Source of the DNA: CAWHJB01 sp963698715
GTDB taxonomy: Bacteria; Chloroflexota; Anaerolineae; Anaerolineales; UBA4823
NCBI GenBank assembly: GCA_963698715.1
Contig: CAVORW010000004.1
Coordinates: 496,001 to 560,000 of the forward strand
DNA: 64,000 nt
Direction: 5' to 3'
The first letter of the stretch is position 1, and each line of letters starts with the position of its first letter. A program made the position numbers and the translations under genes. The notes beneath the pieces were generated by a model. It worked only from the letters and a program-made list of their open reading frames with translations, had not been told where the DNA came from and made no database searches. Of the stretch, positions 8,459 to 16,720 are shown in pieces.

Positions 8459-9964
8459 ATGCGAACCAAGAAGATTCTTATTTCAGGCTTTCTTTACCTG
8501 TTGGTTCTGGCCTTGTCACTCAGTGCCTGTCAACCCCAGGCGTCATCGCTTTCGGCAAGTATGCCCGAAGTGAATGCTAATGATCCTCAAGCGGCAAAGG
8601 ACGCCAGCCTACAGGCCGAATTGCCTGAGCCACAGCCTACACGTCCGCATTATTCTCCCGGCGAACTGGTCGACTATACCGCCCAAACTGGCGATACGCT
8701 CCCAGCTCTGGCTGTACGTTTTAATACCTCTGTCAGCGAAATCCTGCAGGCCAATTCATTCATCCCACAGAGTGCTACAACCATGCCCCCCGGCATGCCG
8801 ATGAAGATCCCAATCTATTACTTGCCTTTATGGGGTCCGTCTTATCAGATACTCCCTGACGGCCTGTTCGTCAACGGACCCGCTCAAATTGGCTTTGATA
8901 CGCACAGGTATGTTGAAGAACAACCCGGCTGGCTTAAGACGTACACCGGTTTTGTTTCGGGTGCAACTCGTACAGGTGCACAAATTGTCGATCTGGTGGC
9001 ACTGAATTTTAGCGTCAGCCCGCGTCTTTTGCTTGCTCTCCTGGAATATCAGTCTGGAGCTCTAAGCCAGCCCCAAATTGACCCATCACTAGCCAATTAT
9101 CCTTTAGGTAACCGCACCTGGGATCATAAAGGGCTCTACCTGCAGCTTGCTTGGGCAGCTAACTTGCTAAATCATGGCTTGTCAGGATGGCGAACTGGTC
9201 AGCTAACTTCGATCGAACGGAAGGACGGTCTCCTGGAGCGCTTCGATCCCTGGCTGAATGCAGCTACTGTCAGCCTGCATAATTATTACAACCAGGTATT
9301 TACCGGGACTGATTACGACTTAGCAATCTCTGCCAACGGTCTGTCTCAAACCTACCAGGCTTTGTTTGGAGATCCCTGGCAGGCTGACCAGCCTCACATA
9401 CCGGGCAGTTTGGTCCAGCCCAATTTATTTTTGCCCTTTGAACCAGGCCAGACATGGGCGTTTACTGGCGGTCCGCATACTGCCTGGGGAAATGCGACGC
9501 CTTACGCCGCCCTGGATTTCGCCCCGCCATCGGTTGCCGGCGGCTGCACTCCGACGTCCGAATGGGCAACGGCGGTAGCCGATGGTGTCGTGGTTCGATC
9601 TGAGATCGGGATCGTAGTTCTTGATCTGGACGGTGATGGCGACGAGCGCACCGGTTGGAACATTTTTTATTTGCATCTTGCCACAGAAGGTCGTGCTCCG
9701 GTCGGCACATTGCTGAGGCAGGGCGATCCCATCGGGCATCCGTCCTGCGAAGGGGGCACCAGTACGGGTACCCACGTGCATATTGCCCGAAAATATAACG
9801 GCGAATGGATCCCAGCAGATGGTGTATTAGCGTTCAACTTGAGTGGCTGGATCGCCCACAATGGTCGGCGCCCGTATGCCGGAACGATGACCCGTTTCTC
9901 GCAAACTATAACGGCCTGCGAATGTTCTAACCAGGCCAGTTTCATTCAATCCGATCCACGCTGA
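8459..9964 (+). CDS. LysM + M23 metallopeptidase lipoprotein, copy 3
   Basis: The start is placed at the ATG at 8459, because the protein then begins with a clean lipoprotein signal (MRTKKILISGF, lipobox LSAC, Cys24). A longer frame from 8372 would overlap copy 2 and put 29 extra residues before the signal. A LysM module (YTAQTGDTLPALAVRFNTS), the shared middle region (SPRLLLALLEYQSGAL) and an M23 domain (TGGPHTAWGNATPYAALDF; STGTHVHIARKYNGEW) follow. A TATAAT at 8440-8445, only 13 bases before the start, with TTGGTC 15 bases further up, may be a weak internal promoter. A strong terminator follows the gene. Confidence 0.85.
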   Translation: MRTKKILISGFLYLLVLALSLSACQPQASSLSASMPEVNANDPQAAKDASLQAELPEPQPTRPHYSPGELVDYTAQTGDTLPALAVRFNTSVSEILQANSFIPQSATTMPPGMPMKIPIYYLPLWGPSYQILPDGLFVNGPAQIGFDTHRYVEEQPGWLKTYTGFVSGATRTGAQIVDLVALNFSVSPRLLLALLEYQSGALSQPQIDPSLANYPLGNRTWDHKGLYLQLAWAANLLNHGLSGWRTGQLTSIERKDGLLERFDPWLNAATVSLHNYYNQVFTGTDYDLAISANGLSQTYQALFGDPWQADQPHIPGSLVQPNLFLPFEPGQTWAFTGGPHTAWGNATPYAALDFAPPSVAGGCTPTSEWATAVADGVVVRSEIGIVVLDLDGDGDERTGWNIFYLHLATEGRAPVGTLLRQGDPIGHPSCEGGTSTGTHVHIARKYNGEWIPADGVLAFNLSGWIAHNGRRPYAGTMTRFSQTITACECSNQASFIQSDPR

Positions 9965-9993
9965 CCGATCGTACTTCTCGCGAGTGGAGAATT

Positions 9994-10041
9994 TCAAGGG
10001 TGTGAAAAGTGGCGCTACCATTTTTCGCACCCTTGATTTTT
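9994..10041 (+). terminator. Rho-independent terminator after the LysM/M23 trio
   Basis: A 15-bp stem (9994-10008 with 10022-10036, one G-T pair, otherwise perfect) with a 13-base loop is followed by five T residues at 10037-10041. It lies 30 bases after the stop of copy 3 and closes the transcript before the DUF2089 operon promoter. Confidence 0.85.
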
Positions 10042-10105
10042 AACCAAAGAACACCTGGGCTAAAAATATATTTTAATTTCCACATTCAATTTTCTTATAC
10101 CTGGC

Positions 10106-10134
10106 TTGACATTATTAACAATTATCTATATAAT
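10106..10134 (+). promoter_or_regulatory. Full-consensus sigma-70 promoter of the DUF2089/DUF4097 operon
   Basis: TTGACA at 10106-10111 and TATAAT at 10129-10134 are exact consensus hexamers with the optimal 17-base spacing, in an AT-rich stretch. The expected start is near 10141, leaving a leader of about 50 bases. That leader contains a 9-bp tandem repeat (10159-10176) that could be an operator. Confidence 0.85.
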
Positions 10135-10158
10135 TACTACAGGATTTTAAAAATTAGT

Positions 10159-10176
10159 TTGGCCTAATTGGCCTAA
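10159..10176 (+). repeat. 9-bp tandem repeat in the operon leader (possible operator)
   Basis: TTGGCCTAA occurs twice in direct succession (10159-10167 and 10168-10176), directly downstream of the predicted start site. Each unit contains the self-complementary GGCC. Position and symmetry suit a regulator binding site, but this is an inference. Confidence 0.4.
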
Positions 10177-10191
10177 TACAAAGGTTAACGC

Positions 10192-10572
10192 ATGAACACA
10201 CTTCCTACAAAATGCCCGCTGTGCAGTGGAGAGATCACAGTCACCCGGATTTACTGCCGGGATTGCGATACAACCATCGAGGGTCGATTCGAAGGCGGCC
10301 CTTTCAGCCAGCTCACTCGGGAACAACTGGAATTCGTTGAGACATTTATTCGCCACGAAGGCAAAATCTCCAGAATGGAAGGTGAGCTGAGCCTGTCCTA
10401 CCCGACCATTCGCAACCGCCTGCATGAAGTCATCCGCACCCTCGGTTACGAACCGGGAGGCAGTGATGATCCTGGTGGGTTAACGAATGAAGAGCGGCAG
10501 CGCATTCTCGAAGACCTGGATAAGGGTGTGATAAGCGCCGACAAAGCAATGCTGTTATTGCAAGAAAGTTGA
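10192..10572 (+). CDS. DUF2089-family zinc-ribbon/HTH protein
   Basis: The 126-residue protein starts with a zinc ribbon (Cys8/Cys11 and Cys22/Cys25: CPLC, CRDC), continues with a helix-turn-helix-like segment (SRMEGELSLSYPTIRNRLHEVI, about residues 58-80) and ends with a SHOCT-like helical hairpin (EERQRILEDLDKGVISADKA, from about residue 98). This is the DUF2089 layout. The HTH suggests a DNA-binding regulator, plausibly of its own operon, given the repeat in the leader. It is the first gene after a consensus promoter, and the next gene starts 10 bases after its stop. Family assignment is confident; the regulatory role is inferred. Confidence 0.85.
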   Translation: MNTLPTKCPLCSGEITVTRIYCRDCDTTIEGRFEGGPFSQLTREQLEFVETFIRHEGKISRMEGELSLSYPTIRNRLHEVIRTLGYEPGGSDDPGGLTNEERQRILEDLDKGVISADKAMLLLQES

Positions 10573-10582
10573 GGCATGGGAT

Positions 10583-11849
10583 ATGGATAAACAAACCATC
10601 ACTACCAGCCTGGCACCCGAAATCGTGATCGAAGCAATCATGGGCAACCTGCAAGTCAAAGGGTGGGAGCGGCCTGAGGTCTCGGTGCGCGCCAACCCAG
10701 AGGATGTGTCCACTAAAGAGCTGGATGATGTGATCTATATCACCTGCCAGAGCAATTGCACGCTTTACTTGCCTCAGGGGGCAACCGTGCGACTGGATAA
10801 AGTTCACGGAGAATTGCGCTTCAAACAGTTGGAAGACCAGCTCACGATTGGCGAGGCGCTGGGCTCGGTCACTCTACGCCATGTAGCTGAAACTTCCATT
10901 CAAAGCTGCCATGGCGACCTATTCGCAAAATATATTTCCGGTGATCTGCAAGCCGATCGTGTCCTGGGGAATGCCTACATTCGGGAAGTTCAGGGAGCCT
11001 GCATCATTGAAGAGATTGCTGGCGACCTGGACATTCGTTCGGTTGAAGGCGATATTCGAGTTCGCGGCGCAGGGTAATGCCCGAGTGCGCCTGCCCTATT
11101 TGGGGGGCGAAACTTACCAGATTAATGCCCAGGGGAACGCACATGCTCGCATCCCCTCCGGGTCTAATCTTGCGCTCCAGCTTGAATGTGGCTCTGGAAT
11201 TTTAACGTTAAGACTCCCAGGTCAGCCCAGGCAACTACAAACCAAACAACTGGACCTGGTACTCGGCAGCGGTGAATCCGAGATGAAGATCTCAGCCAGG
11301 GGTAATCTTTACCTGGCCCATGAAGACGGGGATGAAACCGAGCGCGGCTTTGGTTATGAATTCGGAGAAGAATTCAGCGGAATATCAGAACATTTCAGTG
11401 AGCAAATTGCCCAACAAATCGAAACACAAATCGAAACACAGATGGAAGCCTTGAGTCAAGAACTCAACCAACAGATGGAGAAGCTCTCTTCCAGTATGGG
11501 AAAATCTGGTCTCTCAGAAGATGAAATCGAGCAAATCCTGACTCGCACCCGCCAGGAGAGTGAACGCGCTGCCGAACGGGCCCAGGAACGGATGCGACGG
11601 GCCCAGGAGAAAATGGAACAAAAGCTAGAAACGGCTCGCCGGCGCACCGAGCAAAGAGCCCAGGCTGCTGAACGGCGGTCTCAACCACGCAAACGATCCT
11701 GGAACTTTGATTGGGCAAAACCCCAACCTGCACCAGAAAAGTCTGCTGTCTCAGATGAAGAACGCCTGATGATCTTGCGCATGCTTGAGCAAAAGAAAAT
11801 CAGCCTGGATGAGGCCGAACAGCTGCTAAGCGCATTAGAAAATCGATAA
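10583..11849 (+). CDS. DUF4097-type beta-solenoid protein with SHOCT-like tail; carries an apparent +1 frameshift
   Basis: Two overlapping frames make one protein: 10583-11077 encodes the N-terminal part and the frame ending at 11849 the rest. Joining them near 11065-11068, where one extra G seems present, gives a continuous reading (GDIRV-R-AQGNARVRL). The product has repetitive beta-strand turns of the putative-adhesin (DUF4097) type, then a long charged coiled coil (repeated Glu/Arg/Gln-rich heptads, about 11400-11700) and a C-terminal SHOCT-like hairpin (DEERLMILRMLEQKKISLDE). No signal peptide is visible, so it is probably cytoplasmic. The frameshift may be a sequencing error or a true inactivation; the intact downstream frame favours error or a recent event. 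Confidence 0.7.
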
Positions 11850-12037
11850 GGCGTCTTCATGGGTGTACATGGTGATCGCAAACGGCTCACCAGATGCACC
11901 TGCGAATCCGTCAGCGATCGGGCTAATCTCGAAGCCCGGTCGGTTTGAGTTTTCCTGTGGCAGTTCCCCCAAAAAATCTGCTCCTCGTCCCTAACAGAGG
12001 GCGTACCTGGTGTATAGAAGTCAAGGAGGTCACGTGA

Positions 12038-12409
12038 ATGGCTACAACTGAAGAAAGAATGAAGATCTTAAAAATGATCGACGAGGGAAAAATAACCGCT
12101 GAGGAAGGGGCAAAGCTATTAGGCACTCTGGGTGACAGCCCTAAAAACCAGCCAAAAGTTTCCTTACGCAAACCGGGTGGGGCCCGCTGGCTGCGGGTGC
12201 GAGTAACCGATATGCGCACCGGTCGGGCAAAAGCAACAGTCAATTTACCTTTGGGTTTGGTTGATGCCGGATTGAATATCGCCTCTCAATATGCCCCTGA
12301 CATCGCCTTCGACCAGCTGCTCGAAGCAATCAACGAAGGTGCGGAAGGCAAGATCATTGACGTTCTGGACGAAGAGGACGGCGAGCATGTCGAAATTTTC
12401 ATCGAATGA
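12038..12409 (+). CDS. Small SHOCT-like domain protein
   Basis: The 123-residue protein opens with a SHOCT-like hairpin (TEERMKILKMIDEGKITAEE, residues about 4-30) and continues with an alpha/beta module (WLRVRVTDMRTGRAKATVNL onward) of the kind found beside DUF4097 proteins of the Bacillus YvlB type. A strong Shine-Dalgarno (AAGGAGGT) precedes the ATG at 12038. It sits between two DUF4097-type genes in the same operon. Function is unknown; the shared hairpin suggests it associates with its neighbours' products. Confidence 0.75.
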   Translation: MATTEERMKILKMIDEGKITAEEGAKLLGTLGDSPKNQPKVSLRKPGGARWLRVRVTDMRTGRAKATVNLPLGLVDAGLNIASQYAPDIAFDQLLEAINEGAEGKIIDVLDEEDGEHVEIFIE

Positions 12410-12532
12410 TCGATGGCATTTTGCAGCCAAAGGATTTGAAATACCACTCTGACGACCCGTTTCCCAGCCGATGACTGATGATCGCTCAGATTTGTGGGTT
12501 GTTTATTCGGTTTAATGGACGAGGAGTTTATT

Positions 12533-13474
12533 ATGTCTGAAGAAATTATCGAGCAGATTTTTCAAGCTGGCGCGTCAGCCGCGCTTAAACTAAACAATAT
12601 TCGCGGCTCAATCGTGATCCTACCACATGACCCTTCTTTACAGGAAAATGCCATTCATGCCAAAGCGATTAAAGATATCGAGAGCGGTGACAGCGAACAT
12701 ACTACAATCGAGATGATTCAGAGAGAAGATGGTCAGGTAGTCGTACGAACCCAATTCGCGGAGCAGGACCTTCAGGGATTTCTACAAATTAAACGCAAGC
12801 CCTGCCTGGTCGACTATACCGTGCAGATGCCAAAAAACTGCAGCATAAGTATAGAAACTGTTAGCGGCTCGATTGAGATAGAAAAACTGGATGGTGATTT
12901 CGCAATCAGCTCAGTGAGTGGAGCCATAGCGCTGCGAGAATTGAGCGGTCGAGCCAAGTGCTACAGCGTAAGTGGTCAGATAAGAGGAGAAGGCTTAAAA
13001 TGCCGGATCCAATGCGAAAACGTATCTGGCAATATCCATCTGGTTCAATCGGAGATCCCTACCTTAGAAGCCAAAACAGTCAGCGGTGAAATTCTTGTGG
13101 GCACAGTCGGACAGGCCGAGCCATATCTCTTCCACACTATCTCGGGAGATTTAACCCTGATTCTAACCGAAGCCCAAGGCATATCCATCCTCATGCAGAG
13201 TCTGAGCGGCAAACTACATATGCACCATCCTGACGGGGTTTCCAGCCAAAAAGCCCCGCAAGATCTGGCTGTGCAAGGTGGTGGACCACAGATACGGTTT
13301 GATACGGTTTCAGGAGACTTACATTTAACTACTCCTGAGCTCCATCGTGCACAGGCGGCAGGTGATCAGGAGGATATACCGAACCATCAGCACGATGTGC
13401 TGGAAAGTGTCGCCCGTGGCGAACTGACGGCTGAAGAAGGTTTAACCGCTCTGAAAGGCTCTGCTTTTAATTAA
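12533..13474 (+). CDS. DUF4097-type beta-solenoid protein with C-terminal SHOCT-like hairpin
   Basis: The start at 12533 is chosen over a longer frame from 12494 because GAGGAG lies at 12521-12526. The 313-residue product has short repeats with the signature SVSGxIxL/VSGxI (TVSGSIEIEKLDGDF, SVSGAIALRELSG, SVSGQIRGEG, NVSGNIHLV, TVSGEILVG, TISGDLTLI, TVSGDLHLT), forming a probable beta-solenoid. The C-terminus (HDVLESVARGELTAEEGLTA) is the same helical hairpin as in the three genes before it. No signal peptide is seen. Bacillus relatives (YvlB) belong to envelope-stress regulons, so a link to envelope stress is possible but unproven here. Confidence 0.8.
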   Translation: MSEEIIEQIFQAGASAALKLNNIRGSIVILPHDPSLQENAIHAKAIKDIESGDSEHTTIEMIQREDGQVVVRTQFAEQDLQGFLQIKRKPCLVDYTVQMPKNCSISIETVSGSIEIEKLDGDFAISSVSGAIALRELSGRAKCYSVSGQIRGEGLKCRIQCENVSGNIHLVQSEIPTLEAKTVSGEILVGTVGQAEPYLFHTISGDLTLILTEAQGISILMQSLSGKLHMHHPDGVSSQKAPQDLAVQGGGPQIRFDTVSGDLHLTTPELHRAQAAGDQEDIPNHQHDVLESVARGELTAEEGLTALKGSAFN

Positions 13475-13514
13475 GAACGGCGGGATTGCTCACCAATTTT
13501 CGGCAATCTGCCGC

Positions 13515-13994
13515 TTATACCTGCTCAGCTTCAGGTATATACTCACCGGATACAACCAGGGTACGGCTGCCATCCTCTGCCTGCTCATAGATCTCATAGA
13601 GCAATTGGATGGGTATCAACTGGCCAAACATCGCCTGGGCTGGGCAATAACGGAGCGTAGATAGCTCAATGGCCCGCCGTACTGCAGCTTCAGCGATTGC
13701 ATGCCCCGTGACTTCGTAATAGATCACTGCACTGGTAAAAACCTTCGGGTGATCTTCGGCCCGTTCGATATGAGTCCGCACTTCAAATCCGGTTATATCC
13801 TGGCGCTTTTTGACCAGGATAGATATCACATCCATCGCCGTGCATCCTACCAGGCCAGTTGCAAGCAGTTCCATCGGGCGAAAACCTTCACCATCTCCAC
13901 CCACCGACTGATTGCTGTCCAGAGGCAATATAAAGCCGCTGTCAGATGTTCCGTCAAAGCGCATTCGGTTTTTCCAGGTTACTTTAGCATCCAC
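13515..13994 (-). CDS. OsmC-family peroxiredoxin-like protein
   Basis: The start is set at the GTG at 13992-13994 because GGAGGA lies six bases upstream and the family N-terminus (DAKVTWKNRMRFDG) follows; a longer frame would run through the tlpA-like gene. The 159-residue protein has the OsmC/Ohr core: PMELLATGLVGCTAMDVISIL with the first redox Cys, and LRYCPAQAMF with the second. Such proteins reduce organic hydroperoxides. The start lies two bases after the stop of the upstream TlpA-like gene, so the two are translationally coupled. Confidence 0.88.
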   Translation of the reverse strand: MDAKVTWKNRMRFDGTSDSGFILPLDSNQSVGGDGEGFRPMELLATGLVGCTAMDVISILVKKRQDITGFEVRTHIERAEDHPKVFTSAVIYYEVTGHAIAEAAVRRAIELSTLRYCPAQAMFGQLIPIQLLYEIYEQAEDGSRTLVVSGEYIPEAEQV

Positions 13995-13996
13995 AA

Positions 13997-14590
13997 CTAT
14001 TCCTCCAACAATGGGGTTACAAATTTCTCGAGCATTTCTAGGTTGATTGCCCCGGTCCAGGCCAGACGAACCTGGCCACGGCGATCGATGACATAAGAAT
14101 TCGGTAGTGCCAGATTGCGAAATACTGCAAGCGCCTTCTGGTCCGGGTCGGCCCACACTGGGAAAGTCAGGCCATATTCGTCGGCGAATTTCGCCACTTC
14201 CGTAACCGATTCGCCGGCTTCGATCGCAATTACGGCAAACCCTTGCTCTTGATGGTCTCGGAAATATTCATTCAGGGTCGGCATCTCAGCCCGGCAAGGG
14301 GGACACCAGGTTGCCCAATTATTTACCAGGATCACCTGACTTTGATAATCCTTCAAAGCTGCCTGGTTGCCTCTGATATCAATCAAGGTAAGTTCGGGAG
14401 CGGGATAGTCCACCACCACAGGAATCGCTGAAGCGGACTCGGCACCTTTCGAATTGGCATTTGAATCATTGGGCAGCAGGAAAAAGGCCAGTCCCCCCAG
14501 AATTAACAACCCCGCTCCCGCCAGGGCCATGGCAGTAATTTGAGCATTGTTTTTGCGAGTGGGAGGTAACTTTTTTCTTTTTATCGCCAT
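13997..14590 (-). CDS. TlpA/ResA-type membrane-anchored thiol-disulfide oxidoreductase
   Basis: The 197-residue protein has a Lys/Arg-rich N-terminus and one membrane segment (about residues 17-39), then an extracytoplasmic thioredoxin fold with WATWCPPCR (Cys96/Cys99) and the cis-Pro loop near ALPNSYVIDRRG. It belongs to the AhpC/TSA-Redoxin group that reduces disulfides outside the membrane, for example in cytochrome maturation. It lies directly upstream of the OsmC gene and downstream of a PDO gene, forming a redox cluster. Confidence 0.9.
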   Translation of the reverse strand: MAIKRKKLPPTRKNNAQITAMALAGAGLLILGGLAFFLLPNDSNANSKGAESASAIPVVVDYPAPELTLIDIRGNQAALKDYQSQVILVNNWATWCPPCRAEMPTLNEYFRDHQEQGFAVIAIEAGESVTEVAKFADEYGLTFPVWADPDQKALAVFRNLALPNSYVIDRRGQVRLAWTGAINLEMLEKFVTPLLEE

Positions 14591-14766
14591 TGGAATGAAC
14601 CCAAATATTTAGCATGTTAAAGCTAAATTCAATTTTACCGCCAACATTCAATACCAGCATACCTTGCTGCCCGCTGCGCCTGATCACCATCAGGGGCAGC
14701 CGCCAGGTTTATCGTCATCTTTTGTGGGAGGGCCTGTTAGAGTAAAGCCCGAAGGGTCCAATTATT

Positions 14767-15438
14767 TTAGTTAAGCGCTCGCATAATCTCAGCGACCAGG
14801 TTGTCTTCAGGGAGCGCACCAACAGCAGTTCCGGCCCCAGCGTTGATGGTTGTTTGCGGCACACCACTTACTTTGAATAAATTTGAGAGTTCTGGAAATT
14901 CAGTGGCTTCAATCATCTCCGCTTCCACCATCGGGCTTTCCAAAGCCATTTGGTGCGCCAGAATTACCGCCCTCGGGCAGTAGGGGCAGGTTGGGGTTAC
15001 AAAAACCTGCAAATGGACCGGTTTATCCAACTTCTTTAAGAACTCGCGGGTTTTAAGGCTCAAGCCCGAATCCCTGCCTGAAACCAGCACCAGATCATGG
15101 ATCAGTGAGCTAAACTCATGTCCCGAGGGTATCCCGGCATACCGGATGCCATAGTCCAGAACCTGATCACCATCCACGCCCGCCAGCACCAATCCGGGGG
15201 TTTTATCCACCTTATACTGGGACGCAACGGCTGCATCCGCATGGATATCGTAGACAGAAACGCTCAGTTTGTCCGACAAATCAACAACCTCTTGTACAAG
15301 TGCTAAAGTATCCTCACAATACTGGCAGTTTTGTTTATCACCGAAAAACAATACCTGCACCGGATTCTCTAACTGGGCAAACACATCCCGAACCTGTCCC
15401 TTGATATCATCATTCAACAATTGTGTGGTCGTCATCAA
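14767..15438 (-). CDS. Protein disulfide oxidoreductase (two-thioredoxin-fold PDO)
   Basis: The 223-residue protein has two consecutive thioredoxin folds, each with a CXXC: CQYC at residues 38-41 and CPYC at 151-154, with cis-Pro motifs KTPG and SGVPQT. This is the PDO / glutaredoxin-like family known from archaea and thermophilic bacteria, where it maintains cytoplasmic disulfides with a thioredoxin-reductase-like partner. It lies among OsmC, TlpA and an ECF sigma factor, supporting a thiol-homeostasis role. No reductase gene is adjacent. Confidence 0.88.
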   Translation of the reverse strand: MMTTTQLLNDDIKGQVRDVFAQLENPVQVLFFGDKQNCQYCEDTLALVQEVVDLSDKLSVSVYDIHADAAVASQYKVDKTPGLVLAGVDGDQVLDYGIRYAGIPSGHEFSSLIHDLVLVSGRDSGLSLKTREFLKKLDKPVHLQVFVTPTCPYCPRAVILAHQMALESPMVEAEMIEATEFPELSNLFKVSGVPQTTINAGAGTAVGALPEDNLVAEIMRALN

Positions 15439-15478
15439 TCAATCTCCTTAGCCTCAACGAGGCGTTCTTTGCAATTTA

Positions 15479-15691
15479 TCAGGTGAAGCAGCCGCCTAAT
15501 GCATAATCACATATCGGGCAAGCCAGGTTTAAACATCCATCGTAATCCAATTTGCCCGCAAGGCAGTTTGGACACAGAGCGCCAGCTTTTAACGGCTCGG
15601 TTGGTTTTTTATCCGCTGGAGCCTGTTGCACCATGAGCACAAATGGCGCTGATCTTAATCTTAGCGAGGGTTGTTCTTTTTCTTCTTCCAT
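15479..15691 (-). CDS. Small zinc-ribbon protein
   Basis: This 70-residue frame ends in a two-knuckle zinc ribbon (CPNC and CPIC about 18 residues apart, then YALGGCFT), with a Lys/Pro-rich N-terminal half. The ribbon resembles the C-terminal ribbon of large metalloenzymes such as B12-dependent ribonucleotide reductase, but no such enzyme is present. It lies 40 bases upstream of the PDO gene on the same strand. A 14-bp motif shared with the sigma-factor upstream region lies just before it. The Shine-Dalgarno is weak. Probably real, function unknown. Confidence 0.6.
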   Translation of the reverse strand: MEEEKEQPSLRLRSAPFVLMVQQAPADKKPTEPLKAGALCPNCLAGKLDYDGCLNLACPICDYALGGCFT

Positions 15692-15715
15692 ACCACTTAT
15701 TCAGATGCAGCAACC

Positions 15716-15729
15716 AGCCAAAAGGTTAC
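15716..15729 (-). promoter_or_regulatory. GTAACCTTTTGGCT motif upstream of the zinc-ribbon/PDO genes
   Basis: On the minus strand GTAACCTTTTGGCT (15716-15729) followed 5 bases later by TGCATC (15704-15709 region) resembles the site upstream of the ECF sigma gene (16721-16734). An ECF-type -35 element or operator is inferred from the pairing; there is no direct evidence. Confidence 0.4.
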
Positions 15730-15760
15730 ACAATAGCCCTATTATTTGCTCAGGGCTGAG

Positions 15761-15796
15761 AAAAAGAAAGGAGCTCATGAAACTCACCAGCTCCTT
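15761..15796 (-). terminator. Terminator of the sigma/anti-sigma operon
   Basis: On the minus strand an 8-bp perfect stem (AAGGAGCT, 15796-15789, with AGCTCCTT, 15775-15768) is followed by a T-rich run (TCTTTTTC). It lies 34 bases after the anti-sigma gene stop. Confidence 0.75.
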
Positions 15797-15829
15797 AAAA
15801 AAACCTTACAATCTATGCGCCAAATCAGA

Positions 15830-16078
15830 TTACTTCTTGACGAAATCACTTAGTTTTAAACTTTCAAACAGTCGGTCGCGCAATCCATCCGGCACCTGTT
15901 CTTGCTCAGCTGTGACGTGATAGAGATAGATGGTTTTTTTCAATGAATCAATCACTACCCGGCAGTTTTCACATCCATTTAAGTGGCGCTCGATCTCAGC
16001 GCAGAGCTCGTTTTCCAAATCCCCATCCAAATAACCGGATAAGGAGTGCAAGATATGTTTACAATTTTCGTGTTCCAT
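15830..16078 (-). CDS. Zinc-finger anti-sigma factor (zf-HC2)
   Basis: The 82-residue protein contains EIERHLNGCENCR, the H-x3-C-x2-C of the zinc-binding anti-sigma (ZAS) domain, with an upstream Cys (ENCKHI) that can complete the site. It has no membrane segment, so it is a soluble anti-sigma of the RsrA/ChrR type. Such proteins hold an ECF sigma factor and release it on oxidation or ligand binding. Its start overlaps the sigma-factor stop by one base (TGATG). The redox genes that follow suggest thiol oxidation as the signal. Confidence 0.88.
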   Translation of the reverse strand: MEHENCKHILHSLSGYLDGDLENELCAEIERHLNGCENCRVVIDSLKKTIYLYHVTAEQEQVPDGLRDRLFESLKLSDFVKK

Positions 16079-16707
16079 CAGCTGCGTCCTCCTTCAGGAA
16101 CTGGTCGGTGTACTAAGTGCTCGCCATAATAGCTCGACAGATCTTCTCGCAGCCGTAATCTTGCCCGTGAAAGCCTGGTTTTTACTGCCGTTTCACTCAA
16201 ATCAAGCACCTCTGCAGTTTCCAACGTCGAAAGGCCTTGAATATCTCGCAAGACAAACACCACGCGCAGGCTGGCAGGCAATTTGTCAATGGCTTTATCC
16301 ATGTATATCCGGGCTTCACTGGAGAGCAATTCTTTTTCCGGCAAGCAGCACCAGTCCTCAATCTGCAGCGGCTCCTGGTCTGCATCCATGTCTTCGATTG
16401 GCTCATCAATTGAGACGAAACCCGGCTTCTGACGGCGAATCAGCATCAAAGCTTCATTGGTCGCTATCCGGTACAGCCAGGTAGATATTTTTGACCGGCC
16501 ATTGAACCCAGAAATGTGCCGGTATGCTTTGATAAATGTTTCTTGCAAAATATCCTCAGCATCTTGAGGATTGCCCAATATTTTTATAGCTAACCGATAA
16601 ATAATCGTATAGTAGGCATCCACCACCCTCGCAAATTCAGTCCGATCGCCAGCTTGCAGCGCTTCGAGAGAAAAATCTTCGATACTTGGGTTTTGTTCAT
16701 TACTCAT
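16078..16707 (-). CDS. ECF (group 4) sigma-70 factor
   Basis: The start is placed at the ATG at 16705-16707 (MSNEQNPSIEDF), with AGGA eight bases upstream; longer frames begin with TTG or lack a ribosome site. The 209-residue product has region 2 (EFARVVDAYYTIIYRLAIKI, GNPQDAEDILQETFIKAY, ISTWLYRIATNEAL) and region 4 (LPASLRVVFVLRDIQGLS, LSETAVKTRLSRARLRLRE), and lacks regions 1 and 3. It partners the overlapping zf-HC2 gene. Likely targets include its own operon and the redox genes downstream, which share an upstream motif. Confidence 0.9.
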   Translation of the reverse strand: MSNEQNPSIEDFSLEALQAGDRTEFARVVDAYYTIIYRLAIKILGNPQDAEDILQETFIKAYRHISGFNGRSKISTWLYRIATNEALMLIRRQKPGFVSIDEPIEDMDADQEPLQIEDWCCLPEKELLSSEARIYMDKAIDKLPASLRVVFVLRDIQGLSTLETAEVLDLSETAVKTRLSRARLRLREDLSSYYGEHLVHRPVPEGGRS

Positions 16708-16720
16708 TGGATGCATCCTG

